This document shows, piece by piece, positions 34,977 to 46,345 of a stretch of DNA of 64,000 bases. The notes under the pieces were generated by a model. That model was not told the origin of the DNA and did no database searches. It saw nothing but the letters and a program-made list of their open reading frames with translations. Positions within the stretch are counted from its first letter, which is position 1, and each line of letters opens with the position of its first letter. Origin of the DNA: Nephrocerus scutellatus (Eukaryota > Arthropoda > Insecta > Diptera > Pipunculidae); NCBI GenBank assembly GCA_947095585.1, contig OX352762.1:32030669-32094668 (forward strand), in the 5' to 3' direction. The translations under genes and the position numbers were made by a program.

Positions 34977-35265
34977 AGCCTTATTCCCTTATTTACATCT
35001 TCTAAAAATAAACTAATTGTTCAATCATGTTCTTTTACAAAAACCGGGCAAACCGTACAAACCGGTTTGACTACATTTTTGACCAGTACATAATGATTCA
35101 AACTTACAGGCGGTTACAAATAATCTAATAAGTCGTATGCTATTTTTAATTCTAATTTTAGTACTTATTTTTGGACGAGCCTGTACATTGCGATTTATCT
35201 AGGATTCGAACTTCATTATCTGTGCTACTAACTACTTTTCGTAACAAAAATTTTAAATTTAATAT
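34977..35265. other. Spacer, no gene seen
   Basis: Non-coding. A stretch at 34985-35150 is similar, in reverse complement, to 12840-12990 (TTTTTAGAAGATG, CCGGGCAAACCGTACAAACC versus CAGTTTGTGTGGTTTGCCCAG). It is therefore part of the same repeat neighbourhood as the SINE/LTR fragment there. Confidence 0.35.
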
Positions 35266-35537
35266 AAGCTGCATTTTATTTGCCGAGCGAGTTCGGAATT
35301 CGAATGGCAAAACCAACCAAAACCAGCCAAACAGCAGGTTTTCACAATTCCAAAGAAGGAATTCGACAGTGCAATTGTTGTTGTTCCTCGGCAAATAAAA
35401 TACGACAATAAGCTGCATTTTATTTGCCGAGCGAGTTCGGAATTCTAATGTCAAAACCAGCCAAACAGCACGTTTTCACAATTCCAAAGAAGGAATTCGA
35501 CAGTGCAATTGTTGTTGTTCCTCTGCAAATAAAATAC
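35266..35537. mobile_element. Tandem dimer of a short MITE
   Basis: Two direct copies of a ~140-bp palindromic unit start at AAGCTGCATTTTATTTGCC (35266 and 35410). Within each unit ATTTTATTTGCCGAG is matched by CTCGGCAAATAAAAT near the other end (CTCTGCAAATAAAAT in copy 2). GGAATTC and GAATTCGAC lie internally. The copies differ at only a few bases. No coding capacity. Confidence 0.7.
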
Positions 35538-36335
35538 GGCTATAGCCATAAAATCTATTGCGCGATATAATATTCCATATCTGATACAGAATAACATGTT
35601 TACATATCAATCCTCTTGAGTCCCAGCACTCAAAATCTATTTTTAACGATGTACAACGCTCCAGGATTTGCAGCCTTAAAATACGAAGATCTGAGTGGGC
35701 ATTAGGAAATAGTATTTTTTAATTTACTAATTGAAACAAGTGCATACTCAGTAGTACTATCCAAATATGGCAACGCGTTACATCAATGCAAAGACAAAAA
35801 AGACGAACCTGTGGACTTTTCGATTAAATATTCAAGACGCAAAAGTAAACATAGGAAGTAGTAGTACTTAGTCTTTCGACAGTTGTTTTCATAAGCCATC
35901 ACAATACAAAACACAAATGTACGTAGTTACTTAACCGTGTATAGAGATCAACAGCAACGTACCTGCGACTCTCTCGAATAAATTAAATAAGAAAATGATT
36001 AATATGCTATGAATTATTCACGCAATAAATTATTGTTTCACATTTTTTGCCTATGATTCATAAATAGTTATGCCAACAAAACGCTTTCTTCTGCATACAT
36101 AGCAAAAAAATTATCATGTGAAGTTTGAAATTAAACATTTTTTGTTCGTAAGAAATATTGGATACTTTTAGTTGACTTAAGTTAAAAGTTTTAAATTCTC
36201 AAAAAATATAACAATTGAACCGCAAATTACCACTGGGCTATGTAGTTTTTTTAATTTCTTAATTAATTAAGATGGTTTCAGCATCCATCCGTTGTTTATT
36301 ACTTTTTCAATTATGTATTTTTCATCGAAACCGGC
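35538..36335. other. Intergenic, no gene seen
   Basis: AT-rich, without domains or shared repeats. Confidence 0.4.
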
Positions 36336-36445
36336 TAATTCATTGCAAAGCAATTGATCGCAAGCAACTCATCGCGCGCAATTCATCGCATAGCAATTCG
36401 TAGCGGGTACAATTCATCGCTTAGCAATTCAATCGCGTAACTCAC
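36336..36445 (+). repeat. Minisatellite of ~16-20-bp CAATTCATCGC units
   Basis: Variants such as AATTCATTGCAAAGCAATTG, CAATTCATCGCATAG and CAATTCATCGCTTAG repeat about six times with irregular spacing. Confidence 0.6.
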
Positions 36446-36480
36446 CGGAAAGAAAAAAACACATGCATATAAAAAATAAT

Positions 36481-36620
36481 TGCGAGCCAGAAGGACGAAG
36501 CTAATAATCAGGGCAAAGGATGTTTATTTGTAAGCTTGTCTGGTATATCTCGACTTCTACCAGTCAGAAATTGATGGGACTGGTTTTAAAACAATTGTTT
36601 AGCGTTCGGCGCTATTTTGG
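36481..36620 (+). repeat. Dispersed repeat family B, copy 2
   Basis: GCGAGCCAGAAGGACGAAGC, TAATAATCAGGGCAAAGGA, TCTACCAGTCAGAAATTGAT and TTTAAAACAATTGTTTAGCG match the copies at 8607 and 49842. Family A copy 12 begins immediately downstream. Confidence 0.5.
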
Positions 36621-36626
36621 CATTTT

Positions 36627-37157
36627 TAAATTCTCTATATTAACTTCACTTGCCCGTGTGTTTGTGGGTTTGTGGGTTTGTGGGCTTGTGGATTTGTGTG
36701 TCATGGAATCTTGCGATCAATTTTTAACCCACTTCCTACAGCCCGATTTTATTGAAATTTGGCACACATGTATATCTCCCATGACAACACTTTCTATTAA
36801 AATTTGAATATTTATTAAATATTTAAATATATTTAAATATTTTACAAAATTTACCCGATTTTCTTTAAATTTTGTACACATGTGTGTCTTCGATGGAAAA
36901 CACTTTTTGTAAAAATTTGGAGCGATCGGCCCCTTGGGGACCCCAATATACAATTTTTTTAATATCGCTATATCGCATCAGATCACGGCAAAGTATGAGC
37001 TCTGTGCTTTGTGAGCAGCGCTGTTCGCTGCCGCTGCGGCACTTGGTTGATGATTTTGCCACAAAACGAGCACGCAGTGTGTGTGTGTGTGTGTGTGTAT
37101 CCCCGATTAGAGAATTTACAAGAAAAATTTTAATTTTTATGGGTTGTTTTTTTTTTA
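36627..37157 (+). mobile_element. Family A copy 12
   Basis: 5' end followed by a GTGGGTTTGTGGG tract in place of GGCT, two units separated by ATTTAAATATATTTAAATA, the GC-rich module, (GT)n and a complete 3' end. Only about 50 bp separate it from copy 13. Confidence 0.7.
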
Positions 37158-37204
37158 TTTATATGGGTAGTTTTACGAGAATAAAATGTACAAAACGTGC
37201 TTTT

Positions 37205-37634
37205 TAAATTCTCTATATTAACTTCGCGTGCACGTGGCTGGCTGGGTGGCTGGGTGGCTGGGTGGCTGGCTGGCTGGTCAGATTTTCTGATCAATTTTTA
37301 ACGCACTTCCCATAGCCCATGCACACATGTATATTTCAGGTGACAATACTTTCTATTAAAATTTGAGGCCCCTCGGACCTCGGGTTCGGGGGGCTCCCAT
37401 ACAAATATTTTACAAAATTTTATCAGGTTTTCTTTAAATTTTGTACACATGTGTGTCTTCGATGGAAAACACTTTTTGTAAAAATTTGGAGTGATCGGCC
37501 CCCTAGGGACCCCCATATAAAATTTTTAAATATCGCTATATCGCATCAAATCACGGCAAAGTCTGAGCTTTGTGTACGGCGCAGTTCGCTGCCGCTGCGT
37601 CATTTGGTGGATGATTTTGCCACAAAACGAGCAC

Positions 37635-37687
<53 letters not shown>

Positions 37688-37733
37688 CGCCGATTAGAGA
37701 ATTTACAAGAAAAATTTTTATGGGTTGTTTTTT
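37205..37733 (+). mobile_element. Family A copy 13 with long (GT)n
   Basis: Same arrangement as copies 10 and 12. The (GT)n tract at about 37639-37686 is the longest of the plus-strand copies (~24 dinucleotides). The 3' hairpin is shortened (GAAAAATTTTTATGGG). Confidence 0.7.
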
Positions 37734-39590
37734 ATTATTCGGTAATAACTTTTAATAAATTCTTTAGACTGAATTACAACTATCCATGTGGAAAGCCGCT
37801 TTACTTTTTAAAATTTATATTTCGTATTCTTTATTTCGGTTAATATATTAACACTGATTTTAAGATTATGAGCTATACTCTTCAAGTATGTGACAGCATC
37901 AAGTAAACCAATGTTTTTAACTACTGCAGCACAACGCTAGGCATAGTCACCAATTTTTCTATTTCTATTATTTCTTTACACTTAAAACAATCAGCTAAAC
38001 AAATATTTTCGGAGTCACTGTTATATACTCCATATTCTTGTATATTTTTTGCAATCATTATCTAACTTACATTCTATTATTTACCAAGTGGAGTGCACAA
38101 TAGTGACCTCCAGTTCAATTTGGTTATTAAATACCTCACAAAAATTTAGTTCTTGGTTACACTCACGATTTGCATAAAAACCTTTACTCATATCATCATG
38201 GAAAGCGAAAATGCATTTTAATAAATATGTACATTTTCTTAGAACAAGATGCAACGAATTTTTTTACTTTATCACAAAGAAGGTAAAAAATATTGATGTT
38301 GAAATCCCTTATTCCATTAACCAATACGATGTAAAGCAAAAAAAATCTCCCTCTTGCGGACACGAGATATTTAGCTCGAAGCAATAAAAAAAACAATAAG
38401 GAACGACAGTTAAAAATTGTCCTGATTCTTATTGCTTTGAAGATAAATTACAGAATCCAATATATATTTAACCAACAGGGCAAAACTCCCCACATCTCGA
38501 AAAACTTTCTATATAGAAATATTTATGTATCCACTCTCATTCTCTCGTATATGCGGTGCCAACTTGTCGGCTTGGCTACATTTGTTATCTCATGACTCAT
38601 GACGCACGTTTTCGCAACCAAATTTATTCGTCCGTCCTGGGGGAGAGATGAAAAAAATTCCACAACCGTTTTGAAGTTTGGGTTTTCTCTTGCTCTATAA
38701 CTCCACATATACAGTGATGCACGCGCTCACGCAATCCATTTATGTCTCATAGATTTTTTCCTCTCGCATTATCTATTTTCGTTTTCTTCTTTCAGAGGAA
38801 AGATGAGAGGTCTAATCGTACCATTCGGCTCGGACGGACGGCATTAATTATTTAGCAGGCATAATTTTATCTATTATATACCTCTATTTATAAGTTAGGG
38901 ATCAACATCAATTCCATGAGCATTACTTTATGGTAGTGCTCAGTTTGTTCGTGGTACGTGGTTTTATTCTAGTCATCTGCTATTTAGTTCAATTTCATAT
39001 CAGTTTTGAAGAAACTTACCATTATTCAAAATAAACCAGCATCATTTTGTTTCCAGTTATCTAAAAGTATCTTAACATTTTACTCGAATGTTGTGCACGT
39101 TAATCCTGAATTCGCACATCAGAGAACATAGCAAAAAAAAATATGCGCTCTGATTCTACATACAATATAATTATTGTAATAAAGTGTTTTTCCTTATAAT
39201 TAATGCAAAAGCTTAAAATGTAACTGCTAAACAGCAGTATAAGTATGTATCAACAATTTTTTTTGCGACAGAAAATATTTTTGAATTTATTCTGTTGTAA
39301 GTTTAAAAAAATGTAATGGAGATATTCACCAAACTTGACAACATTTAATAGAAGTTCGTCGTTGCTACTCGTACAACGAGCGCTTACTTCCTCAATTGGC
39401 GATTGTTGTCACGTTATACCTTACGCTTTGAAGTTCCAAACTAGTTTTCGGTGCAGTATGAAATTATACTGAGAGTGCAAAAATATTTTATATTTATGTC
39501 ACCCATTTTTCAAGAAAATATAAACTTCTATTGCAGTTAATTACAATACAAGAGGTTTTGTAAATAGCATTGCACGTCAACCGAACACTT
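37734..39590. other. Intergenic, no gene seen
   Basis: About 1.9 kb of AT-rich DNA with only short frames lacking domains. Confidence 0.4.
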
Positions 39591-39850
39591 TAAATTCTCT
39601 ATATTAATATTAACTTCGCGTGGCGTGTAATCTTGTGATCATTTTTTAACCCACTTCCCAAAGTCCCATTTTATTTTAACTTTGCACACAAGTGTATTTC
39701 CGGTGACAACACTTTCTGTTAAAATTTGGTAATGATCGGGCCCCGGGCTCGGCGGCTCCCGTAAATTATTTTTAAAAATTTACCCGATTTTCTTCAAATT
39801 TTATACGCACGTGTTTAATCCGATGGGAAACCCTTTCTGAAAAAATTTCA
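39591..39850 (+). mobile_element. Family A copy 14, 3' end replaced
   Basis: 5' end with a local ATTAATATTAAC duplication, no GGCT tract, two units (ACTTTCTGTTAAAATTTGGT, GATCGGGCCCCGGGCTCGG), then an abrupt switch after AAAAAATTTCAAG to the CAAGACC array. Confidence 0.6.
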
Positions 39851-40150
39851 AGACTCCATCAAGAACACCTTAAGATCCCCTCAAGACTACCTCAGGCCTC
39901 CCTTAAGACCCTGTCAAGACCCCACTCAAAACCCTCCCAAACCACATCAAAATCCCATCAAGACCTCCTTAAGACCCCTACAAAACTGCCCTTATAGCTC
40001 TCTCAAGACCACATCAAGAACCATTTTAAATCCCCTCAAGATTCTCTTAAGACACCCTCAGACCCTCCTAAGACCCCCTCAAACCCCATCAAGACCCGCT
40101 CAAACCCTCTTCAAGATAACCCAAGACACCCTTAAGACCTCCTTATGACT
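39851..40150 (+). repeat. Degenerate ~11-bp TCAAGACCCCC array, G-poor strand
   Basis: About 25-28 variants of (T)CAAGACCCC(C)T run for 300 bp, e.g. CCTTAAGATCCCCTCAAGAC and TAAGACCCCCTCAAACCCCA. The plus strand is strikingly poor in G. The minus strand therefore carries repeated GGGG/GGG runs spaced by TCTTGA. Confidence 0.8.
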
Positions 40151-42283
40151 CGCTCGCTGAATTCATAAGAATTCTAAAGGTGACATTTGAAAAATTACAA
40201 TTAAATTAAATGAAAAAGTCAAAAATAAACATATCTTAATAAAGAGGTACGTACTGCAAAACTAAAAAGCAATCGTATATCGTTGTTTATTTACCTAAAA
40301 ATACAAAATCAAAACTTAAAAAATTGGCTTGGCAGACAATATGTGTAAGATTTTGCTTGTTGGTTGGAGAGAAATTCTTAGAATGAAAAATTAATAAAAA
40401 AGTAATATATTATTAATTGATTTTACGTATTTATAATTTATACCTAACTATTTTTTTTACTTTCTATAACAAAAAAACATTAAACACTATTATTTTGATG
40501 CGAATCTACAATATCATTTTTGTATGGAGTGCGTTTCACCTACCTATTCCATAAAAGCTGTCGAAAGCTGTGTTACCGTTCGTATTACCACTTGTTTTTC
40601 ACTTTCTATTGGGAGTATTAGGTAATACGTAAGAAGCCAAATAAGAATTCTATAATTGACGGGAATTTTCAAAACCACTTATGGCAGCTAAAGTTAGCTC
40701 TTACTATGCCAGCGTAATAAGAATATTTTGACTTTTATTTGATTAAATTTAATGTCTTATTTCTTAAAAATGCTTGTTATACTTGATATAGTCATCAGTC
40801 ATCTTCTTATTTTATGTAACGAAATTCTAATGATTGTTTACTGAAGTACAAAATACAAAATTAAAATAAAAATAAAATATACAGACGGTAGCAGTGTGTT
40901 TTGCCCTTAAAAATACAACCGGCCCTAGTTTTGAAGGGACCTTTTCGAACAGATTTTCCGTTGAAAACATTAAATTGTGTAAAATAAACTCAATTGCTAT
41001 GGAGTATTGTACTCGAAATTGTACATGTTATACACACATACTTATACAGGTTTAACTGAGCTGCTATCTAAAAGGTAAGCGTGAGGTACTCCAATGTTCT
41101 CGTTCTCGCTTAAGATTGTAAGAACACAAACTCTTTTTTATCGTAAAAAGTAATTGCGCAAAGGCATCGACCTCTTTTTAATCGCTGGCGATGATGACTC
41201 CAGCAATCACGATGGGAAACTTAAGGAGCAATGCGTCCTCGCCGTCTTCGGTCGACATGTTGTTAAGAGTCCAACATGCGTTGAGTTGTGCAAGTGCCTT
41301 CTAAACAAGTAATAACTAAAAAATGAAGAAATCTATTGAGAATTCGATGCCGGTGCGTCCGTGTTGTATATGTGCGCGCCGTTCATATCGATTACTTATG
41401 ATTGGTGAAATAATTTATTTTCTTCGATCCATGGTCTAGGGCCCGCATTATTCTTTTCCTCGTATCTTTTGTATTACCCTGTGCGTTTGATTTTGTGTTC
41501 TTTGTGATAGAAAAGACTTAGGTAATGTGTAGTCGTATAAGTAGATAGAATCAAATAAATATTATGCTGGTATTTTATACCAGATTTTCTTAATTAAGAT
41601 ATTTACGACATCTTGAAAATAGGGTTTCAAAACCCCCGCTTTTAATTGTAAAGCTGGGATAGTACGTGTTTTTCTTTGAGCAGTCATATAAATATATATA
41701 TATATGTATACAGACAACTAATGAAATTGTAAACATCCGAGGTTACTGTGCGAAGTTGAGCACACAAATTTATTTTTTGGTGTCAGTTTGTTCGTTTGTT
41801 TGTACCCCGAACTCATTGACGTACAAAATCTAATCATTTTTCCGCCTTGTTTTAAAAATAATTTTTATTAAAAGAATTTTTAAAATCGTTTTCGTTCTTA
41901 AATTATGTGAAATTAACTGAATAAAGTAAAAAATTAATGTAAATTAAATAGATAATAGATGAAGGGTTGAGAAAATAAATAGTGAAGAATAAATATATTA
42001 TAAGTAATAAATCTATCGGTATATATTATATCTATACAATAATGAGCAGGTTTTGGTGATGTTTTATTGCAACTTTAATCCCCAGTTATTGAGTAAAATA
42101 CTTACAAGCAAACAAACTGTTCAGTAGAAAAAAAAATTGATTAAAAGAATTTAACCGACCGTATAAGAGGTTAGCTATCTCGGTCAAGTGGTCGCCATAC
42201 ATTTTTTCCCCAAAATACATGTTTAATAATTCGTCCAGAATTTCCAAATAGTAGCGTCGTTTTGCACACCTTCTTGTTATTGA
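40151..42283. other. Intergenic, one coding-like fragment
   Basis: Mostly AT-rich and featureless. At 41147-41312 (+) a 54-codon frame (..GIDLFLIAGDDDSSNHDGK.. ending CKCLLNK and TAA) has higher GC and protein-like composition. It could be an exon or fossil of an unrecognised gene or element. A short (TA)n run lies near 41690. Confidence 0.35.
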
Positions 42284-43392
42284 AAAAAAAACAACACATA
42301 AAAAAATTTTTTTCATGTAAATTCTCTAATTGCAGAAATTGATATGGGAGCCCCTCGATCCTGGGTCATTTTTTTTTATTGTAGGAGAAAATCATCGAAA
42401 GAGACATTTGACATCAGATGTCAAATTTGAAAATGCTTCAGATCATTTTATTCTGAGCACTTAATGCACGCTCATACTCTGAGCAAATAAGAAACACGAG
42501 CGTTTTTCTTGAAAACTCTTTGACTGCTCTGAACTAATTTATGAAAACACCAAATCACAGAATATTGTGAAAACTTGTGTTCTATCTGTAAGTTGATATC
42601 GACAACAAAAAACGACATCAATAAAAATACAATTCAGTAAATAAGTAAGTCAGTTGAATTAAGCATAAAACATTTATGTCTCGTTTCATTTGCTGGGTTC
42701 ATTTGTGCGTGATCTAAGATTTCTCTCTCTCCACCATCCAAAACCAAGCAGCGCAGCCGACTGCGCAGCATACACCGCACACAGTCATTAAAGTACCACG
42801 ATATCTGATGCCACTATAAGAAATTAAAAAAATGTATAAGGGCCTCGCGGCCGAACCCGGCCATTTTTGTCCAAATTTTAAAAGAAAGTATTGTCACCGG
42901 AAATACACATGTGTACAAAATTTTAGGAAAATCGGGCTTTATGAAGTTCGTTAAAAATTGATAAAAAAAAAAAAAATTGTAAGGGAGCCCCCGACCCCGG
43001 GGCACAATCGCTTCAAAAATTTTACAAAAAGTTTTGTCCATCGGAGATACACATGCGTAAATTTGAAGAAAATCGGGAACTTTTTTCATAAAATTTGTAT
43101 GGGTGCGCCCCCGACCCAGGGGCCCGATCTCTCCAAAATTTTTACAAAAAGTATTTTCTATCGGAGATACACATTTGTATAAAATTTTAAAAAAATCGGG
43201 TAAATTTTGTAAAATATTTGTATGGGAGCCCCCCGACCCCGAGGTCAGTATTGTCACCGGAAATATACATGTATGCAAAATTTCAATAAAATCGGGCTAT
43301 GGGAAGTGGGTTAAAAATTGATCAGAAAATCTGACCAGCCAGCCACCCAGCCAGCCAGCCACGTGCACGCGAAGTTAATATAGAGAATTTAA
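42284..43392 (-). mobile_element. Family A copy 15, long form with ~480-bp payload
   Basis: Read on the minus strand: 5' end and CTGGCTGGGTGG tract (43330-43392), three to four units (42860-43310), then a ~480-bp non-family segment (about 42360-42835). The 3' end follows (42284-42355: CATGTAAATTCTCTAATTGCAG on plus). The payload is shared with copy 20 at 53664-54579. Confidence 0.7.
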
Positions 43393-44190
43393 AAACCGTA
43401 TATTTTTTAAAGAGTCGTACACTTTGATTAGTGTGCTCAATACAATTTTGTTTCCAAGTCTCTCTATTTTCCTAAAATGCCCAGAATTTGTGTCTTTAAA
43501 TTTTACATACGAACACAAAACCGTCATATTTTGGAACGTGTTAGACCCCTGGGGCAATGAGCACTATGCACTTTTTGCAAAAAAAAAAAAAGCAAATCTT
43601 TGTGTTTGTATTTATACCATATCGTCATAATTAAATTTATGTTTATACGTATATGTATGAACTAGATGTGCTGAGGCGCTTTGTTGCCCGCTAATGCGAT
43701 CACACTCAAAAAATCTACGCATAATATGAGAGCTCGAAGCGACTGAATACTGTTCGATTTATGACATTCAGTGTTTTTTAAAAATACACAAAAGACCCAA
43801 ATACTAAGAAATGTTGTAAAACATTACTTATTGAAAAAATTTTATCTTGGTAATCCTTCAACTTCTAAAATATTACAGCTTGTGATGGTTATCTTTGAAT
43901 ACCAACCATCTCACTATAATAGCTTCATGTTTTAATGCAAACGAAACACCTGTGCAAAATTTTAGAAAGCTACAATTAACGGTTCTGGAGTTATAGAGTA
44001 ACGGTCAGACATACCTGTAAATATAAGAAAAATGGGCTTTTATATCTCCGGTGAATGCCAAATACCAGTAAATATTTTTTAAGCATTAAACAAATATTAT
44101 ATGAATCACAATATTATTATTATTAAGGTCTTTATTGAAAAATGCATTTATAACTTATTATATGGTAGTGATTATATGTAATTAAGAGAC
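43393..44190. other. Intergenic, no gene seen
   Basis: Non-coding, no shared repeat recognised. A short A-run and ATTATTATTATT occur near 43580 and 44110. Confidence 0.4.
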
Positions 44191-44820
44191 TTAGTAATTA
44201 TACTATTATATGTTTTAACTAACTAATTAAACAGAGATTTTTAGTGATTATTTATCAATAATTAAAACTATACAACTATGTAACAGAGGAAAAAAACAAC
44301 GGAAACGAACAACAAAACACAGAGACACAAAAATAATAAAATACTTTAAAATTAAATTGTTTCTTGAACTTTGAACTGGTCATGAATTTCGTGGCTTGAA
44401 GTATACCATTCTTTTTTTAAGCACATGCGTAACTGCTTATTTTGTGTAGTCCCCAATTTTTTGATATGGGTTTTTGCTGATTCTTTCAAAATTGGGCAAA
44501 GATAGCTGGTCTTAAAACTACTTTAAATAGCAGCAGTTTAATTATTTTATTTTAGCGTTTTATGTACTCGTACCATTGAATGTTGAATGTGCTGATAAAA
44601 TATCATTCGTTTGTTAAGAATAGTTCCTAAATATTTGACCTAGTTTTCCCTATTTATCATACTTATTTATACGAAGCGGTACACTGGGTATTTTTAGAGT
44701 TAATTCCTTACGTGAAATATTGCTCTAGTTTTTGATACATTAACACGTATTTCCACTTTGTAAAATAGTTTAGGTATGTGTTAAGAGTGATACGCAAATT
44801 TTCCATGATTGTGGTGCTTG
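44191..44820 (-). pseudogene. Jockey-like non-LTR retrotransposon, RT C-terminal remnant
   Basis: In minus-strand conceptual pieces one can read a match to the region after the YADD motif of Jockey-type ORF2: a xNLxxxLNTYLNYFTKWK segment and, further on, LLFKVVLRPAIFAQ. Both are typical of the thumb region. Many stops and frame changes make it a fossil. It lines up with 45665-45965 as two parts of one element split by family A copy 16. Confidence 0.6.
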
Positions 44821-44835
44821 ATGTCTAAAAGATGT

Positions 44836-45654
44836 AAAAAACAGCCCATACAAATTAAAATTTTTCTTGTAAATTCTCTAATCGGAGATAAAATTTGAAT
44901 AAAATTGGGTAAGTTTTAAAAAAATTATATGGGAGTCCTGGAGCCCAATCACTTCCAGATTTTTCCAAATAGTGTTGTCCATCGGAGATCGATCGAGTAC
45001 TTTTTTTTATAAAATTTGAATAAGAGCCGAGGCCCGATCACTTCCAAATTTTTGCAAGAAGTGTTGTCCATCGGAGATAATAATAATAATATTCGGCGCG
45101 ACAGACCATTGCGGTCCAAGGCCTTGCTTCTCAATTTAATGCCGGATCCGAACGGCGAATTGAGAAACATTCCGTGACAAGTTATTACTTTCACTTGTCA
45201 CCCATTCGCGAGAGGTGGGACACCGTGAAAAATACTTTTGTTGTTACTGGGATTCGAACCACGAACCCCCTGCTCAGAAGTCCATGCTCTTATCCACTGA
45301 GCCACGGCGCCCACCGGAGATACATATGCATATAAAATTTAAAGAAAATCGGGTACTTTTTTTTATATAATTTCTATGAGTGCGGCCCTGAAGCCGGATC
45401 ACTTCCAAATTTTTAAAAAATGTCCATCGGAGATACATATGCATATAACATTTGAAGAAAATCGGGTATATTTTTTAAAATATTTGTATAGGAGCCCCCC
45501 GACTCGAGGCCCCAAATTTTAATAAAAAGTATTGTCATCGGAAATACACATGGGTGCAAAGTTTTAATAAAATAGGGCTTTAGGAAGTGGGTTAGAAATT
45601 GATCACAAGATTTTGCCAGCCAGCCACGGGCACGCGAAGTTAATATAGAGAATT
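44836..45654 (-). mobile_element. Family A copy 16 with nested SINE
   Basis: On the minus strand: 5' end with TGGCTGGCTGG (45610-45654), four to five units, and the 3' end at 44836-44890 (ACAGCCCATACAAATTAAAA on plus). It inserted in an old Jockey-like element and was itself interrupted by a SINE at 45080-45314. Confidence 0.7.
45080..45314 (-). mobile_element. tRNA-derived SINE nested in family A copy 16
   Basis: On the minus strand: GGGCGCCGTGGCTCAGTGG (A box), GGTTCGAATCC (B box), shared body (CACGGTGTCCCACC, CAATTCGCCGTTCGGATCC), ending GTCGCGCCGAATATT(ATT)n. CGGAGATA flanks both sides (45072-45079 and 45315-45322), a target duplication cut from a family A unit. Confidence 0.85.
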
Positions 45655-45664
45655 AAAAAAAGCC

Positions 45665-45965
45665 GTGTCATCATCATATTTTTGATGAGTGATTATATAC
45701 GGTGGAGTTGATAGGTTGTAGATTTTCCTTGTACAAATAAACATTGCTTCTCAGGAATAATATTATTTTCATCAATGTGTTCACGAAGATGATTGTTCAT
45801 GTTCACGAGAATGATTCGTTCAATTATTTTACTTAAAGAGCAAAGTAGAGATATTGGACAGTAGCTAGCTCTTTGGATCCGATGCTATTTGATCCGCTTT
45901 CATAATAGGTATGAAGTATGATGTTAGCATCTTTCCATACCAAAGAGAAGTAACAAAAAAGTAAG
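45665..45965 (-). pseudogene. Jockey-like RT N-terminal remnant
   Basis: The minus strand in shifting frames reads VWKDANII, a SYRPISLL-like region, LSKIIERIIL, HLREHIDENNIIPEKQC and FVQGKSTTYQL. These are the conserved start of the reverse transcriptase of Jockey-clade non-LTR elements. Frameshifts at several points show it is dead. The palm segment between this part and 44191-44820 is missing. Confidence 0.7.
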
Positions 45966-46024
45966 CAGGCGCAAATTATTTAGTGCAATAATAACTAATA
46001 ATACTAATAACGCGGTTATTTTTT

Positions 46025-46345
46025 TAATTCTCTCTCTATATTAACTTCGCGTACTGGCTGGGTGGCTGGTCAGATATTTTGTTCAGTTTTTAACCCACTT
46101 AAACTTCCTAAAGACCGATTTTATTCAAACTTTGCACACATCTATATTTCCCATGACAACTTTTTCTATTGAAATTTGAGAGTGATCGGGCCACGGGGTC
46201 GGTCAGCTCCCATATAAATTTTTTTCCACATAGCGGCATCAGATCATGTCACACTATAATGACTGAGTTCTGTGTGCGCTAGTGCGCCTTGAGCAGCGAT
46301 TCGGGTTATTTTGTTGTTGGGTTGCATTGCTTCGCTGAAATTGCT
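46025..46345 (+). mobile_element. Family A copy 17, truncated
   Basis: 5' end with a TCTCTC expansion, CTGGCTGGGTGGCTGG tract, one unit, then the ACTATAATGACTGAGTTCTG module also found at 32705. No 3' end. Confidence 0.6.

Noticed and set aside
37639..37686. (GT)n as a Z-DNA regulatory element
   Set aside because: It sits at a fixed place in several family A copies, so it is part of the transposon rather than a locus-specific control site.
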